From Actinomadura fibrosa (GTDB taxonomy: Bacteria; Actinomycetota; Actinomycetes; Streptosporangiales; Streptosporangiaceae): 64,000 nucleotides of DNA. How positions within the stretch are numbered: position 1 is the stretch's first letter; each line of letters opens with the position of its first letter. The position numbers and the translations under genes were made by a program. Below, in pieces: positions 35,676-45,395 of this stretch. Where the stretch lies: the NCBI RefSeq assembly GCF_900659615.1, contig NZ_CAACUY010000003.1:1-64000 (forward strand). The letters are read 5' to 3'. The notes beneath the pieces are model-generated. The model saw nothing but the letters and a program-made list of their open reading frames with translations, was not told the origin of the DNA and did no database searches.

Positions 35676-36896
35676 ATGCGCGTCGACCTGCTGACCAGGG
35701 AGTACCCGCCGGACGTCTACGGCGGGGTCGGAGTCCACGTCGCCCGGCTCGTGCCGCGGCTGCGCGAGCGCGTGGACCTGCGGGTGCACTGCTTCGGCGC
35801 CGCCCGGGACGAGCGCGGCGTCCGCGCGCACCCCGTCCCGGCCGGGCTGGAGACCGCCAACGCGGCGATCCAGGCCATGGCCGTCGACATGGCCATGGCG
35901 GCGGCCGTGCGGGGGACCGCGGTCGTGCACAGCCACACCTGGTACACCAACGCCGCCGGGCACATCGCCGCCCTGGTGCACGGCGTCCCGCACGTGGTGA
36001 CCGCGCACAGCCTCGAACCGATGCGGCCCTGGAAGGCCGAGCAGCTCGGCGGCGGCTACGCGGTCTCCTCGTTCTGCGAGCGCACGGGCCTGGCCGGCGC
36101 GGACCGGATCATCGCGGTGTCGCACGCGATGCGCGACGACATCCTCGCCTGCCACCCCGACATCGACCCAGCCCGGATCGACGTCGTGCACAACGGCGTC
36201 GACACCGCCGAGTACGCCCCCGACCACGGCACCGGCGAGCTGGAGCGGCTCGGGATCCCGCTGGACCGGCCCATCGTCGCGTGCGTCGCGCGCATCACCC
36301 GGCAGAAGGGGCTTCCCCGGCTGCTGCGCGCGGTGCCGGCGCTGCGGCCGGGCACGCGGCTGGTGGTGTGCGCGTCCGCCCCCGACACCCCCGAGATCGG
36401 GGCGGAGTTCGCGGACCTGGTCGCCGGGCTGAACGCCGCCGGCGCCGGCGTCGTCTGGCTGGACGGGCAGGTCCCGCCGGCGGCCCTGCGGCAGCTCCTG
36501 ACCCGCGCCGAGGTGTTCGTCTGCCCGTCCCGCTACGAGCCCCTCGGCATCGTCAACCTGGAGGCCCTGGCCTGCGGGACGCCCGTCGTGGCGACCGCCA
36601 CCGGCGGGATCCCCGAGGTCGTCGCCGACGGCGTCCACGGCCACCTGGTCGCCCAGGACGGCCCGGACGCCGCCTACACGGCCGATCTCGCGGACCGCGT
36701 CAACGCCCTGCTGGCCGACCCCGGCGCCGCGCGCGCGATGGGGGCGGCGGGCCGGCGCCGCGTCCAGGACGAGTTCTCCTGGGAGCGGGTCGCGGCCCGG
36801 GTCGAGGACGTCTACCGCGCGGCCGTCCAGGACCGCGCAGCACGGATGGACCGAGACCGGCGCCCGGCGCCGGCCCTACCCGGAACGGGAAGGTGA
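35676..36896 (+). CDS. glgM: GlgM-like glycosyltransferase (maltose-1-phosphate synthase / actinobacterial glycogen synthase)
   Basis: A 406-residue GT4 enzyme. [74 protein letters not shown] and [21 protein letters not shown] match the mycobacterial GlgM pattern almost block for block, including the nucleotide-sugar Glu near the C-terminal motif. GlgM joins ADP-glucose and glucose-1-phosphate into maltose-1-phosphate, which GlgE then uses; no glgE lies in this window. The tail after ~390 is unstructured. It starts 5 bases after the nucleotidyltransferase stop. Confidence 0.9.
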   Translation: MRVDLLTREYPPDVYGGVGVHVARLVPRLRERVDLRVHCFGAARDERGVRAHPVPAGLETANAAIQAMAVDMAMAAAVRGTAVVHSHTWYTNAAGHIAALVHGVPHVVTAHSLEPMRPWKAEQLGGGYAVSSFCERTGLAGADRIIAVSHAMRDDILACHPDIDPARIDVVHNGVDTAEYAPDHGTGELERLGIPLDRPIVACVARITRQKGLPRLLRAVPALRPGTRLVVCASAPDTPEIGAEFADLVAGLNAAGAGVVWLDGQVPPAALRQLLTRAEVFVCPSRYEPLGIVNLEALACGTPVVATATGGIPEVVADGVHGHLVAQDGPDAAYTADLADRVNALLADPGAARAMGAAGRRRVQDEFSWERVAARVEDVYRAAVQDRAARMDRDRRPAPALPGTGR

Positions 36897-36897
36897 C

Positions 36898-37395
36898 ATG
36901 GAGATATCGATGAAGGTCAACGGCAGGGCCGTGGACGACGACGTGGAGCCCACCGTCGTGCTGGTCGACTACCTGCGGTCCGAGCTGGGCCTGACCGGAG
37001 CGAAGGTCGGCTGCGAGACGGGCCAGTGCGGCGCCTGCGCGGTCAGCGTGGACGGCCGCGCGGTCAAGGGCTGCCTGGCGCTGGTCGTCCAGCTCGACGG
37101 TGGCATCGTCGAGACCGTCGAGGGCCTCGCGCCGGACGGCGCGCTCACCCCGCTCCAGCAGGCCCTGCACGACGAGCACGGCACCCAGTGCGGGTTCTGC
37201 ACCCCCGGCGTCGTGATGGCGATGACCGACCTCCTCGCCACCGACCCGGACCCCGGCGAGGCCGAGATCCGGGCCGGGCTCTCCGGCAACCTGTGCCGGT
37301 GCACCGGCTACCAGAGCATCGTCCGCGCCGTGCTCGCCGCCGCGTCGCAGGGCACCGCGGACGCCCCGGCGGAGGAGGCGGCGAGCGATGCCTGA
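36898..37395 (+). CDS. Molybdenum hydroxylase small [2Fe-2S] subunit (CoxS/XdhC-type)
   Basis: 165 residues. The plant-type ferredoxin cluster is bound by Cys in [13 protein letters not shown] plus a later Cys (VKGCLAL). The second cluster uses [12 protein letters not shown] and [16 protein letters not shown]. It carries electrons from the molybdopterin subunit to FAD. It begins one base after glgM and overlaps the large subunit by 8 bases. Confidence 0.93.
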   Translation: MEISMKVNGRAVDDDVEPTVVLVDYLRSELGLTGAKVGCETGQCGACAVSVDGRAVKGCLALVVQLDGGIVETVEGLAPDGALTPLQQALHDEHGTQCGFCTPGVVMAMTDLLATDPDPGEAEIRAGLSGNLCRCTGYQSIVRAVLAAASQGTADAPAEEAASDA

Positions 37396-39790
37396 CCGTG
37401 TTCTGGGCGCCGCGCTCAAGGCCCGCGAGGACGTCGGCCAGCTCCGCGGCCAGGCCACCTACGTCGCCGACCTGGCCCCGCCCGGCGCCGCGCACATGGC
37501 CATCGCGGGCAGCGAGCAGGCCCACGCGCTGATCCGCGGGATCGACACCTCGGCCGCCGAGGCCATGCAAGGCGTCCTCGCCGTCGTGACCGCCGCCGAC
37601 CTGGACGGCGTGCTCATGCCGCTGCCCTGCATCTGGGTGCCGGGCGGCACCGAGAGCCACTTCCCCCCGCACCCCTACGGGGTGCCCGGCGCGCGGCCGG
37701 TGCTCGCCGGCGACCGGGTCCGCTACGTCGGCGACCCGGTCGCGGCGGTCGTCGCCGAGACCCCGGAGCAGGCGGCGCGGGCCGCGGCGGCGCTGCGCGT
37801 GGAGTACGAGCCGCTGCCCGTCGTGCTGCGGGCCGACGAGGCCGTGCGGGACGGCGCGCCGCAGCTGCACGACACCGTCCCCGGCAACCTCAACGCCCGC
37901 TGGACCTGCGGGGACCGGGAGGCCGCCGACGCGGCCATCGAGGCCGCCGAGGTCGTGGTGGAGCTGGACATCGTCAACCAGCGCACCGTCAACAGCCCCA
38001 TCGAGCCGCGCGGCTGCGTCGGCGCCTACGACCCGAGGACGGAGGAGTACACGCTGTGGGCGTCGACGCAGTCGCCGCACAACCACCGCTTCCTCCTCGC
38101 CGCCCTCGTGCTCGGCATCCCGTTCACCAAGCTGCGGGTCATCGCGCCGACCGTCGGCGGCAGCTTCGGCACCAAGGGCTACCTCTACCCGGACATGGCG
38201 CTGGTGCTGCACCTGGCGAAGGTCACCGGCCGGCCCGTCAAGTGGTCCGACAGCCGCCGCGGGCTGATGACCTCCACCGTGCAGGGCCGCGACCAGCGCC
38301 AGCACGCCACGCTCGCCGGCACCCGCGACGGCCGGATGACCGCGGTCAAGTGCGTCGCCCACGCCAACCTCGGCGCCTACCCGTCCACCATCGGGCCCGG
38401 CGTCGCCACCGCCCTCATGGGCCGCAGCATCACCGGCATGTACGACTTCCAGGCGGGCTTCTGCGAGGTCACCGCCGCGTTCACCAACACCGTCCCGCTC
38501 GGCGCGCAGCGGGGGTCCGGCCGGGCCGAGGCGATGTTCATGCTGGAGCGGCTCGTCGACCGCTTCGCCGACGAGATCGGGATGGACCGCGCGGAGGTCC
38601 GGCGCCGCAACCTGGTGCCCGCCGACGCGTTCCCCTACGACAACGGGCTCGGCTGGACCTACGACTCCGGCGACTACGCCGCGGCGCTCGACCGGGCGCT
38701 GGAGATCGCCGGGCACGGCGCCGGCACCGCGGAGCGGAGGGCCGAGGCCCGCGCCCGCGGCCGCCGGCTCGGCGTGGGCATCGCCGGATACGTCGCCGTC
38801 TGCGGCGTCGGCCCGTCCACCCGCATGTCGAAGGAGGGGATGCTCGGCGGGACCTGGGAGAGCGCGAACCTGCGCGTCCACCCGACGGGCGAGATGACGC
38901 TCACCATCGGCTCCTCGTCCACGGGGCAGAGCCACGAGACGGTGTTCGCGCAGATCATCGCGGACGAGTTCGGCGTCGACCCGGCCACCGTCGAGGTCGC
39001 GCACTCCGACACCGGCGGGTCGCCCTACGGGCAGGGCACCTACGGCAGCCGGTCGTTCAGCGTCGGCGGACCGGCCGCGCTCGCCGCCGCCCGGACCCTC
39101 AAGGCGAAGATCGTGCGGACGGCCGCCGCGATGTTCGGCGTCGCCGAGGACGACGTCGTCTACGCGGACGGCGCCGTGGGCGTCCCCGGCGACCCGGAGC
39201 GGACCAAGACCTTCGCCGAGATGGCGATGGTCCTCTGGTACGACTGGGACCTGCCCCGCGACGTCGAGGCGACGCTCGACGCCACGTCCTACTTCGACCC
39301 GCCCGACTTCAACTACCCGTTCGGCGTCCACATCGCCGAGGTCGAGATCGACGAGGAGACCGGCGCGGTCGAGGTCACCCGGTACACCGCGGTCAACGAC
39401 GTCGGCCGGATCGGCAACCCCCTCGTCGTCCGCGGGCAGTTCGAGGGGAGCATCCTGCACGGCGTCTCGCAGGCGCTGATGGAGGAGGCGCGGTACGGCG
39501 ACGACGGCCGCCTCCTCGACCCCGACCTGCGGAGCTACCGGCTCCCGCACGCCGCCGACGTCCCGTTCTTCCAGCTGGACCAGACGGTGACGCCGACCCC
39601 GCACAACGAGCTCGGCGCCAAGGGCGCGGGGGAGGTCGCCACCGTCCCGGCGGCCGCCGCGATCGGCAACGCCGTCTGCGACGCCCTCGGCGTCGCGCAC
39701 CTCGACATGCCCTACACGCCCGAGAAGGTGTGGCGGGCGCTCGCGGCGGACCGCGGCGCCTCCACCGGGAAGGAGGCGACCCGGTCATGA
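37388..39790 (+). CDS. Molybdenum hydroxylase large molybdopterin-binding subunit (xanthine dehydrogenase/CoxL family)
   Basis: 800 residues. The a/b-hammerhead domain (about 20-130) is followed by the Mo-cofactor domains: [39 protein letters not shown] at the active-site loop, [22 protein letters not shown], and [21 protein letters not shown] with the base Glu. The active-site loop lacks the AYxCSFR signature of form I CO dehydrogenase, so CO is unlikely; aldehydes, purines or other heterocycles remain possible. Together with the small and FAD subunits it forms a cytoplasmic (LMS)2 enzyme. No CoxD/CoxG-type maturation genes are present. Confidence 0.92.
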   Translation: MPDRVLGAALKAREDVGQLRGQATYVADLAPPGAAHMAIAGSEQAHALIRGIDTSAAEAMQGVLAVVTAADLDGVLMPLPCIWVPGGTESHFPPHPYGVPGARPVLAGDRVRYVGDPVAAVVAETPEQAARAAAALRVEYEPLPVVLRADEAVRDGAPQLHDTVPGNLNARWTCGDREAADAAIEAAEVVVELDIVNQRTVNSPIEPRGCVGAYDPRTEEYTLWASTQSPHNHRFLLAALVLGIPFTKLRVIAPTVGGSFGTKGYLYPDMALVLHLAKVTGRPVKWSDSRRGLMTSTVQGRDQRQHATLAGTRDGRMTAVKCVAHANLGAYPSTIGPGVATALMGRSITGMYDFQAGFCEVTAAFTNTVPLGAQRGSGRAEAMFMLERLVDRFADEIGMDRAEVRRRNLVPADAFPYDNGLGWTYDSGDYAAALDRALEIAGHGAGTAERRAEARARGRRLGVGIAGYVAVCGVGPSTRMSKEGMLGGTWESANLRVHPTGEMTLTIGSSSTGQSHETVFAQIIADEFGVDPATVEVAHSDTGGSPYGQGTYGSRSFSVGGPAALAAARTLKAKIVRTAAAMFGVAEDDVVYADGAVGVPGDPERTKTFAEMAMVLWYDWDLPRDVEATLDATSYFDPPDFNYPFGVHIAEVEIDEETGAVEVTRYTAVNDVGRIGNPLVVRGQFEGSILHGVSQALMEEARYGDDGRLLDPDLRSYRLPHAADVPFFQLDQTVTPTPHNELGAKGAGEVATVPAAAAIGNAVCDALGVAHLDMPYTPEKVWRALAADRGASTGKEATRS

Positions 39791-40629
39791 TCACGTCCTC
39801 GTACGGGTTCGCGGCGCCCCGCACGGCGCGGGAGGCCGCGGCGCTGCTCGCCCGCCACGGCGGCATGGCGCTCGCCGGCGGCCAGACGCTGGTCGCGGAG
39901 CTGGCGACCGGGGAGGCCGCGCCGCCCTTCCTGGTGGACCTCGGCAGGATCGAGTCGCTGCGCGGCATCGAGCCCCGCGGCGGGTCGGTGCGGATCGGCG
40001 CGATGACCACGCTCGCGGAGCTCGCCGCGCACCGCGCCGTGCCGCCCGTCCTCGCCACCGCCGCCCGCAACGTCCCCGACCCGCTGGTCCGCAACCGCGC
40101 GACCGTCGGCGGGAGCCTGCGGCCGTCCGGCCGCGCCTCCGACCTGGCGCCCGCGCTGCTGGCGCTCGGCGCCACCGTGCACGTCACCGGCGCGGACTCC
40201 GCCGTCACGCTGCCGGCCGAGGAGTACCTCGCGCGGTCGCCCGCGGGGGTGCTGAGCGCGGTCGACGTGCCGGTGCCGGGCCCCGCCGACGGCTGCGCCG
40301 TCGCCCGGTTCGCCGACCGTCCGGCCCGGCCGCCGCTGTGCGCGGTCGCCGTCCGGGCGACGTTCGCCGGGGACCGCCTCGGCGCGTGCCGGATCGGGGT
40401 GTCCGCGGGCGGCCCCGCGCAGCGGCCGACCCTGCTGGAGCGGAGCCTGGAGCGGGGCGGGGACGCCTCGCCGGACACGGTGCGCGGCAGGTGCGCCGAG
40501 TTCGTGTCCGCCGCGGGCTTCGCGACCGACGGGGCGGCCTCCGCGGACTACCGGGCGCACCTGGTCAGGACGCTCGTCGTCCGCGCGTTCGACCGGATCG
40601 CCGCGCGGCGGGTGCGCGATGGCGGCTGA
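39787..40629 (+). CDS. Molybdenum hydroxylase FAD-binding medium subunit (CoxM type)
   Basis: 280 residues. FAD motifs MALAGGQTLVAELATG and NRATVGGSLRPSGRASDLAPALLAL identify the family, with a C-terminal CO dehydrogenase flavoprotein domain (LCAVAVRATFAGDRLGACRI). It receives electrons from the [2Fe-2S] subunit. The gene order S-L-M differs from the M-S-L order of cox operons. It overlaps the large subunit by 4 bases (ATGA) and the LuxR gene by 11. Confidence 0.92.
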   Translation: MITSSYGFAAPRTAREAAALLARHGGMALAGGQTLVAELATGEAAPPFLVDLGRIESLRGIEPRGGSVRIGAMTTLAELAAHRAVPPVLATAARNVPDPLVRNRATVGGSLRPSGRASDLAPALLALGATVHVTGADSAVTLPAEEYLARSPAGVLSAVDVPVPGPADGCAVARFADRPARPPLCAVAVRATFAGDRLGACRIGVSAGGPAQRPTLLERSLERGGDASPDTVRGRCAEFVSAAGFATDGAASADYRAHLVRTLVVRAFDRIAARRVRDGG

Positions 40630-41299
40630 GGCCATGGGCGACCGCGCCGCGCCGATCGGTGTCGCGCTGGTCCTGCGCAGCGAACTGAAGCGGTTCGGGA
40701 TCGAGCGGATGCTGAGCGGCTCGGACGTGGTCGCCGGCGTCCGCAGCCACGAGTCGGCGGCCGGCATGCTCGACCGCGCGGGCCTCGACCGGGTCGACGT
40801 CGTCGTCCTGGAGGCCGCGGAGGTCGCCGACGACGGCGGCCGGGACCTCGTCGCCGCCATCCGGGCCGCCGGCGCCAAGGTGCTCGTCCTGCTGGAGGAC
40901 GGCGACGAGCAGGCGGTGACGGGCGCGACCCGCGTCCGGGCCGACGGATTCCTCTACGGGGCCGAGCTGACGTCCCGGACCCTCCGGGACGCCCTGGTCC
41001 AGATCGGCGGCGGCGGGTTCTACCTCCCGGCCCGGCTGGCCGACGACCTGCTGGACCGCCGCCCGGCCCCCCGCGGCGGCACGTCCGCCGCCCTCACCGC
41101 GCGCGAGCGCCAGGTCCTCGAACTGATCGTCGAGGGGCTGAGCAACAAGCAGATCGCCCGCCGCCTGAGCATGTCCGACCACAACGCCAAGCGCATCGTG
41201 GCGAGCATCCTCGCGAAGCTCAACTGCCCGAACCGCACCACGGCCGCGATGGCGGCGATCCAGCTCGGCTACGTGGACGCGCACCGGGCGCCCGGCTGA
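40619..41299 (+). CDS. LuxR/NarL-type response regulator with atypical receiver
   Basis: 226 residues. The C-terminal HTH (about 155-215: LTARERQVLELIVEGLSNKQIARRLSMSDHNAKRIVASILAKL in two blocks) is a clear GerE/NarL domain. The N-terminal half has the alternating fold of a receiver (VDVVVLEAAEV...AKVLVLLEDG), but the phosphoacceptor Asp is replaced (VVLEAAE) and the acidic pocket is weak, so phosphorylation is doubtful. It is the last gene of the long operon and could be its own regulator. A terminator follows. Confidence 0.88.
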   Translation: MAAEAMGDRAAPIGVALVLRSELKRFGIERMLSGSDVVAGVRSHESAAGMLDRAGLDRVDVVVLEAAEVADDGGRDLVAAIRAAGAKVLVLLEDGDEQAVTGATRVRADGFLYGAELTSRTLRDALVQIGGGGFYLPARLADDLLDRRPAPRGGTSAALTARERQVLELIVEGLSNKQIARRLSMSDHNAKRIVASILAKLNCPNRTTAAMAAIQLGYVDAHRAPG

Positions 41300-41319
41300 C
41301 GGCCGCGGCGCGGGACGTC

Positions 41320-41346
41320 GGTCCGGCGGGAGAAGGCCGCCGGACC
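41320..41346 (+). terminator. Terminator of the 21-41 kb operon
   Basis: GGTCCGGCGG (41320-41329), 7-base loop, CCGCCGGACC (41337-41346). It sits 20 bases after the LuxR stop, just before the convergent LysR-domain gene. Confidence 0.65.
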
Positions 41347-41350
41347 GCCG

Positions 41351-42025
41351 TCACCTCCGGCGGCGGTGACGCTTGGGGCTGGGGCGCTTCGGCGGCGGCT
41401 TCTTCTTCGCGGGCTGCGGTTGCGGATTGCGGCCGCGGGTGCTGTTGGGAGTGCGGCCGCGGACGATGCCGATCAGTTCCTCCATGAGATCGGTCGTCTC
41501 AACCTCAAGCCAAGCCAGCCCGATCTGGGACTGGGGGGCGTCGGTCACGGCGCGGTAGGTGAGGTCCTTGCGGTGGTGGAGGCGGGCCAGAGACTGCGGG
41601 AGCAGCAGGACACCGGCCCCCGACGCCACCAGCCCGATCGCGTCAGCGGTGCTCCCAGGACGGGTGAAGGCGGGCTGCCCGGGGCGCTCGTCCCAGGTCA
41701 GGACGTCGTCGAGCGGCTCGAACACGTCCTCGTCCGCGAGATCACTGAGCTCCACCTCGTCGACCGCGGCCACCGCGTGGTCCTTCGGCACCACCACCAC
41801 GGTCGTCTCCAGGTACAGCGGGATCACATGGAGGGCCGTCCGGTCGACGGGCAGGCGCACGAACGCCGCGTCCACACCGCCGTCCCGCAGCAGGGGGACG
41901 ATCTCGGCGGCGGGCGTCTGCACCAGCCGGAGCGGCACCTCCCGCACCCGCTCGGCCCAGACCCCGGCCCACTTCCCGGGCGTCACCCCTGGCACGTAGG
42001 CCAGCCGGAACTCACCATCGGTCAC
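41351..42025 (-). CDS. LysR-type substrate-binding-domain protein without DNA-binding domain
   Basis: 224 residues. The two-lobed periplasmic-binding-like effector domain of LysR regulators is complete (LRLVQTPAAEIVPLLRDGGVDAAFVRLPV, IGLVASGAGVLLLPQSLARL), but there is no HTH upstream of it. The C-terminal ~30 residues are Lys/Arg/Pro-rich (PAKKKPPPKRPSPKR) and could bind nucleic acid. The GTG start lies 6 bases after a TAGGCT box: leaderless. It is divergent from the DUF5997 gene, an arrangement I associate with actinobacteria, so the two probably work together. Confidence 0.85.
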   Translation of the reverse strand: MTDGEFRLAYVPGVTPGKWAGVWAERVREVPLRLVQTPAAEIVPLLRDGGVDAAFVRLPVDRTALHVIPLYLETTVVVVPKDHAVAAVDEVELSDLADEDVFEPLDDVLTWDERPGQPAFTRPGSTADAIGLVASGAGVLLLPQSLARLHHRKDLTYRAVTDAPQSQIGLAWLEVETTDLMEELIGIVRGRTPNSTRGRNPQPQPAKKKPPPKRPSPKRHRRRR

Positions 42026-42031
42026 CGGTTC

Positions 42032-42037
42032 AGCCTA
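42032..42037 (-). promoter_or_regulatory. -10 box of the LysR-domain gene (leaderless)
   Basis: TAGGCT on the minus strand, 6 bases before the GTG at 42025. Confidence 0.5.
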
Positions 42038-42067
42038 GTCACGCCCGGCCGGCCCCCTCCCGCTGGC

Positions 42068-42073
42068 TACCCT
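42068..42073 (+). promoter_or_regulatory. -10 box of the DUF5997 gene (leaderless)
   Basis: TACCCT, 7 bases before the ATG at 42081. It faces away from the TAGGCT box of the divergent gene 30 bases to the left, so the two promoters overlap in their -35 regions. Confidence 0.5.
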
Positions 42074-42080
42074 TGAGATC

Positions 42081-42464
42081 ATGAGCACGTCCAAGGCGAA
42101 GACGCCGCAGACCATGAAGCCCGCGACCGCCGCCAAGAAGCTGGGCATCCTGCTGTCGGCGGCGCCCGCCGAGTTTCAGGAAGGCCCCGTCTCCCGGACC
42201 GAACTGAACGCGCTCCAGGCCGACCCGCCGCCGTGGCTCGCCGAACTCCGCCGGAACGGCCCCCACCCCCGCCAGGTCGTCGCCGCCAAGCTCCGCGTCT
42301 CCATCTCAGGCCTGGCCCGCGCCGGCATCACGGGCCCCCTCACCACGGCCGAGATCGAGGACCTGAAAGCCGAGAACCCCGACTGGCTGGAACGCGAGCG
42401 GGCCACCCAGGCCGAAGTCCGCAAACAGGAACTCCGCCTCAAACAACAGCGCCCCAAGACCTGA
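42081..42464 (+). CDS. DUF5997 family small basic protein
   Basis: 127 residues, Lys/Ala/Pro-rich, with TMKPATAAKKLGILLSAAPA, a central LRRNGPHPRQVVAAKLRVSISGLARAGI and a C-terminal charged helix. It looks like a cytoplasmic, possibly nucleic-acid- or protein-binding factor. The ARRxGPHPRxVVAxKLxVSxxGL pattern is what I recognise as DUF5997. Its conserved neighbour is the LysR effector-domain protein divergent from it. Function unknown. Confidence 0.85.
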   Translation: MSTSKAKTPQTMKPATAAKKLGILLSAAPAEFQEGPVSRTELNALQADPPPWLAELRRNGPHPRQVVAAKLRVSISGLARAGITGPLTTAEIEDLKAENPDWLERERATQAEVRKQELRLKQQRPKT

Positions 42465-42520
42465 CCGACCCGTCCCAACGCCTCGACCAGGTGACTTTCT
42501 CCGGTCTGCCGTCGGACGGT

Positions 42521-42526
42521 TAGGCT
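42521..42526 (+). promoter_or_regulatory. -10 box of the LAL regulator gene
   Basis: TAGGCT, 4 bases before the GTG at 42531, with TTTCTC 18 bases upstream as a weak -35. It could give a leaderless message from the GTG or a ~30-base leader to the ATG at 42564. Confidence 0.4.
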
Positions 42527-42530
42527 CGGT

Positions 42531-45320
42531 GTGGGTCAGGTCGGATTCGAGGCGGTGTCCGCCATGGCGCTGTACGGCCGGGATGCTGAGTGCGACGCGA
42601 TCGACCGACTGCTCGCCGGCGTCCAGGCCGGGGCCAGTGCTTCCCTGGTCCTGACCGGCGAGGCGGGGGTCGGGAAGTCGGCGCTCCTCGCTCACGCCGT
42701 GCGGGCGGCCGCCGGGCGGATGCGGGTGCTGCACGCCGAAGGGATCCGCGCCGAGGGCGACCTGCCGTTCGCGGCCCTGACACAGTTGCTCGGCTCGGTC
42801 CCGTTGGGCTCGGCCGAGTTGTCCGCGCCGCAGCACGAGGCGTTGCGAGCCGCACTGGCCCTGGGCGAGGCCCCCGCCGCGGGCCTCGACCGTCTGGCGA
42901 CCGGGCTGGGCGTGATGAACCTGCTGTCGGCGGTCGCCGGCGAGCGGCCCGTGCTGGTGGTGGTCGACGACGCGCAGTGGGTGGACGCGGCGTCCCGGGA
43001 CGCGCTCGTGTTCGCCGCCCGCCGCCTCCAGCGCGACTCGGTCGGCTTCCTGTTCGCCTACCGCGACGACGACGACCGGACGCGACCGCCCGACCTGCCC
43101 CGGCTGCCGCTGTCCGGGCTGGACGTGGCGGCCGCCGCCCGCCTGCTCGCCGACCGGGGCATCCGGATGCGGCGGGCGGAGGCGGAGAGACTGGTCGAAC
43201 TCGTCCAGGGCAATCCGCTGGCGATGACGGACCTGACCGCCGAGGACGTCCGGCGGCTGACCCGCCCGGACCGCGGTCCGGAGCCGCCGCCGATCGGCTC
43301 GGTGCTGGAGGGGGCGTACCGGGAGCGGATCGACCGGCTGCCGCCGGGTACGCGCCGTGCGCTGCTGGTGGCCGCCCTGCTCAAGGAGGACGACGGCCAG
43401 GTCCTGCACGCGGCGCTGGCGCGCGACGGGCTCGCCCTGGCCGCGCTCGGCCCCGCCGAGGACGCGCGGCTCGTCACGCTGTCGTCCGGAACGGCGGAGT
43501 TCCGCCACCCCCTGATCAGGTCCGCGGTGGCGCAGCTGGCGCGGGCGAGCGATCGTCGCGCGGCGCACCGGGTGATCGCCGCGGCGCTGGCGGAGGAGCC
43601 CGGTCTCACGGCGAGGGAGCAGCGGGCCTGGCATCTGGCCGCCGCCTCGTACGGCCCCGCCGAGGACATCGCGGCGGCCCTTGAGGAGTGCGCGCAGCGG
43701 GCGGTCGGCATCTCGGGCTACGCTTCCGCCGCGGCGGCCTACGAGCGGGCGGCCCAGCTGTCCGTCCAGCGGGACAAGCAGGCGACGAGGCTGCTCGGCG
43801 CCGCCTCCGCCGCTTTCCACGCGGGGCAGACCGCGCGGGCGGCCACGCTCCTGGACAGGATCCGGACCTTCCCGCCGGGGCAGGAGGACGTCCGCTGCGA
43901 GGCCGAGGCGCTGCGTGGACGGCTGCAATCGCGGCGCGGTGATCCGCTGAGCGCCTACACCGGCCTGATGGCCGAAGCGCACCGTCTCCGAGAGCAGCGG
44001 CCCGACCTGGCGCTGATGCTGTCGGCGAACGCGACGTCGGCCGCGGTGTTCGCCGGCCGCGGCGGTGACGCACTGGCGTCCGCGCGCCAGGCCGCGGAGC
44101 TCGGCGGGACGATCGGCGGCCCCTACGCCCTCTACAGCCGATGCATGCTGGGCGGTGTCCTGGCACTGCTCGGGGAGCCGGGCGGGGAGCGCCTGCTGGA
44201 CGAGGCGTTCGCGCTCCTGCCGCTCGACGACCTGCCGCCGCGGATCCTCCCGCTGATGGGGGACATCGCCTTCGCTTACGTGCTCTTCGAACGCTTCGAG
44301 GAGGCCCAGCGCATCCACCGGCTGCTGGCGCGCGCGGCGACACGGCGGGCCGCCGCCGGGCTCATGATCTGGCCTGTCGGCGAGCAGGCGCTGGTCGACT
44401 ACCGGCTGGGCCGGTGGCAGGCCGCCTACGCGGGCGCGCTGGAGGCCGAGCGGTTGGCCCTGGACTGCGGGCTGGACAACGAGACCGCCAACAACCGCCA
44501 GCTCCTCGGCTGGATCACCGCCTCGCGCGGGAGGGCCGCCGAATGCCGTCGCTACGTCGACCAGGTGCTGGAGCAGGCGGCCTCGTCGGGCGCGCGGGTG
44601 TTCGACCTGCTGGCCTGCTGCGTCCTCGGCCACCTGGAAATGGGGCTCGGGCACGCGGAGCAGGCCGCTGAGGTGCTGGAGCGGGCACGCGAGATGGCGG
44701 CGGCCTTCCGCTTCGGCAACCTGACCCACTACCAATGGGCACCGGAACTCGCCGAGGCGTACGCCCGCCGCGGCCGCGGCTCCGACGCGCAGCCGATCGT
44801 CGACCTGCTCGCCGCCGCCGGTGAGCGGAGCGGGAAGCCCCTCGTCCTCGCCCTGTCCCAGCGCTGCCGGGGCCTGCTCAGCGACGACTTCGAGGAGCAC
44901 TTCCGGCTCGCGCTGGAACTGCACGAGCGCGCGGAGCGGCCCTTCGAGACCGCCCGCACCCAGCTCTGCTTCGGAGAGCGCCTGCGCCGGCGCCGGAAAC
45001 GGTCGCAGGCCCGCGAGCAGCTTCAAGCGGCCTGGCGGACGTTCAGCACCCTCGAAGCCGACTGCTGGACCGAGCGAGCACGCGCCGAACTGGAGGCCAC
45101 CGGGGTGAAGGTGTCACCCCGGGCCGTCACGGGAGCCGACCTGCTCACACCGCAGGAAGTCCAGGTCGCACTCCAGGTCGCGGCCGGGGCGAGTAACCGC
45201 GAGGCCGCCGAGCGGTTGTTCATCAGCGTCAAGACAGTCGAGTACCACCTCAGTCACGTGTACCGGAAGCTCGGGATAGCCTCCCGCGCCGGTCTCGGCG
45301 TCGCACTGGCTCACGACTAG
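42531..45320 (+). CDS. LAL-family LuxR regulator (large ATP-binding, MalT-like)
   Basis: 929 residues. N-terminal AAA/STAND ATPase: Walker A VLTGEAGVGKSALLAHAVR (about 40-58), Walker B RPVLVVVDDAQWVD. A long helical TPR-like sensor region follows (~330-840). The C-terminal LuxR HTH spans about 862-925 (LLTPQEVQVALQVAAGASNREAAERLF, FISVKTVEYHLSHVYRKLG). Such regulators switch on clusters for sugar use or secondary metabolism when a ligand is bound. The start may be GTG 42531 or ATG 42564 (MALYGRD). No obvious target cluster directly follows it. Confidence 0.9.
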   Translation: MGQVGFEAVSAMALYGRDAECDAIDRLLAGVQAGASASLVLTGEAGVGKSALLAHAVRAAAGRMRVLHAEGIRAEGDLPFAALTQLLGSVPLGSAELSAPQHEALRAALALGEAPAAGLDRLATGLGVMNLLSAVAGERPVLVVVDDAQWVDAASRDALVFAARRLQRDSVGFLFAYRDDDDRTRPPDLPRLPLSGLDVAAAARLLADRGIRMRRAEAERLVELVQGNPLAMTDLTAEDVRRLTRPDRGPEPPPIGSVLEGAYRERIDRLPPGTRRALLVAALLKEDDGQVLHAALARDGLALAALGPAEDARLVTLSSGTAEFRHPLIRSAVAQLARASDRRAAHRVIAAALAEEPGLTAREQRAWHLAAASYGPAEDIAAALEECAQRAVGISGYASAAAAYERAAQLSVQRDKQATRLLGAASAAFHAGQTARAATLLDRIRTFPPGQEDVRCEAEALRGRLQSRRGDPLSAYTGLMAEAHRLREQRPDLALMLSANATSAAVFAGRGGDALASARQAAELGGTIGGPYALYSRCMLGGVLALLGEPGGERLLDEAFALLPLDDLPPRILPLMGDIAFAYVLFERFEEAQRIHRLLARAATRRAAAGLMIWPVGEQALVDYRLGRWQAAYAGALEAERLALDCGLDNETANNRQLLGWITASRGRAAECRRYVDQVLEQAASSGARVFDLLACCVLGHLEMGLGHAEQAAEVLERAREMAAAFRFGNLTHYQWAPELAEAYARRGRGSDAQPIVDLLAAAGERSGKPLVLALSQRCRGLLSDDFEEHFRLALELHERAERPFETARTQLCFGERLRRRRKRSQAREQLQAAWRTFSTLEADCWTERARAELEATGVKVSPRAVTGADLLTPQEVQVALQVAAGASNREAAERLFISVKTVEYHLSHVYRKLGIASRAGLGVALAHD

Positions 45321-45395
45321 GGTCCGCCCCTGATGCGCCGCCCTGTCCCCGGGCGCTCAATGAAAGGAGTCAACAGAGCAGCTACGGGGGACGTG

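Noticed and set aside
37388-39790. CO dehydrogenase (CoxL) identity
   Set aside because: The active-site loop lacks the AYxCSFR signature of form I CO dehydrogenase and no cox accessory genes are present, so only the broader molybdo-hydroxylase family is called.
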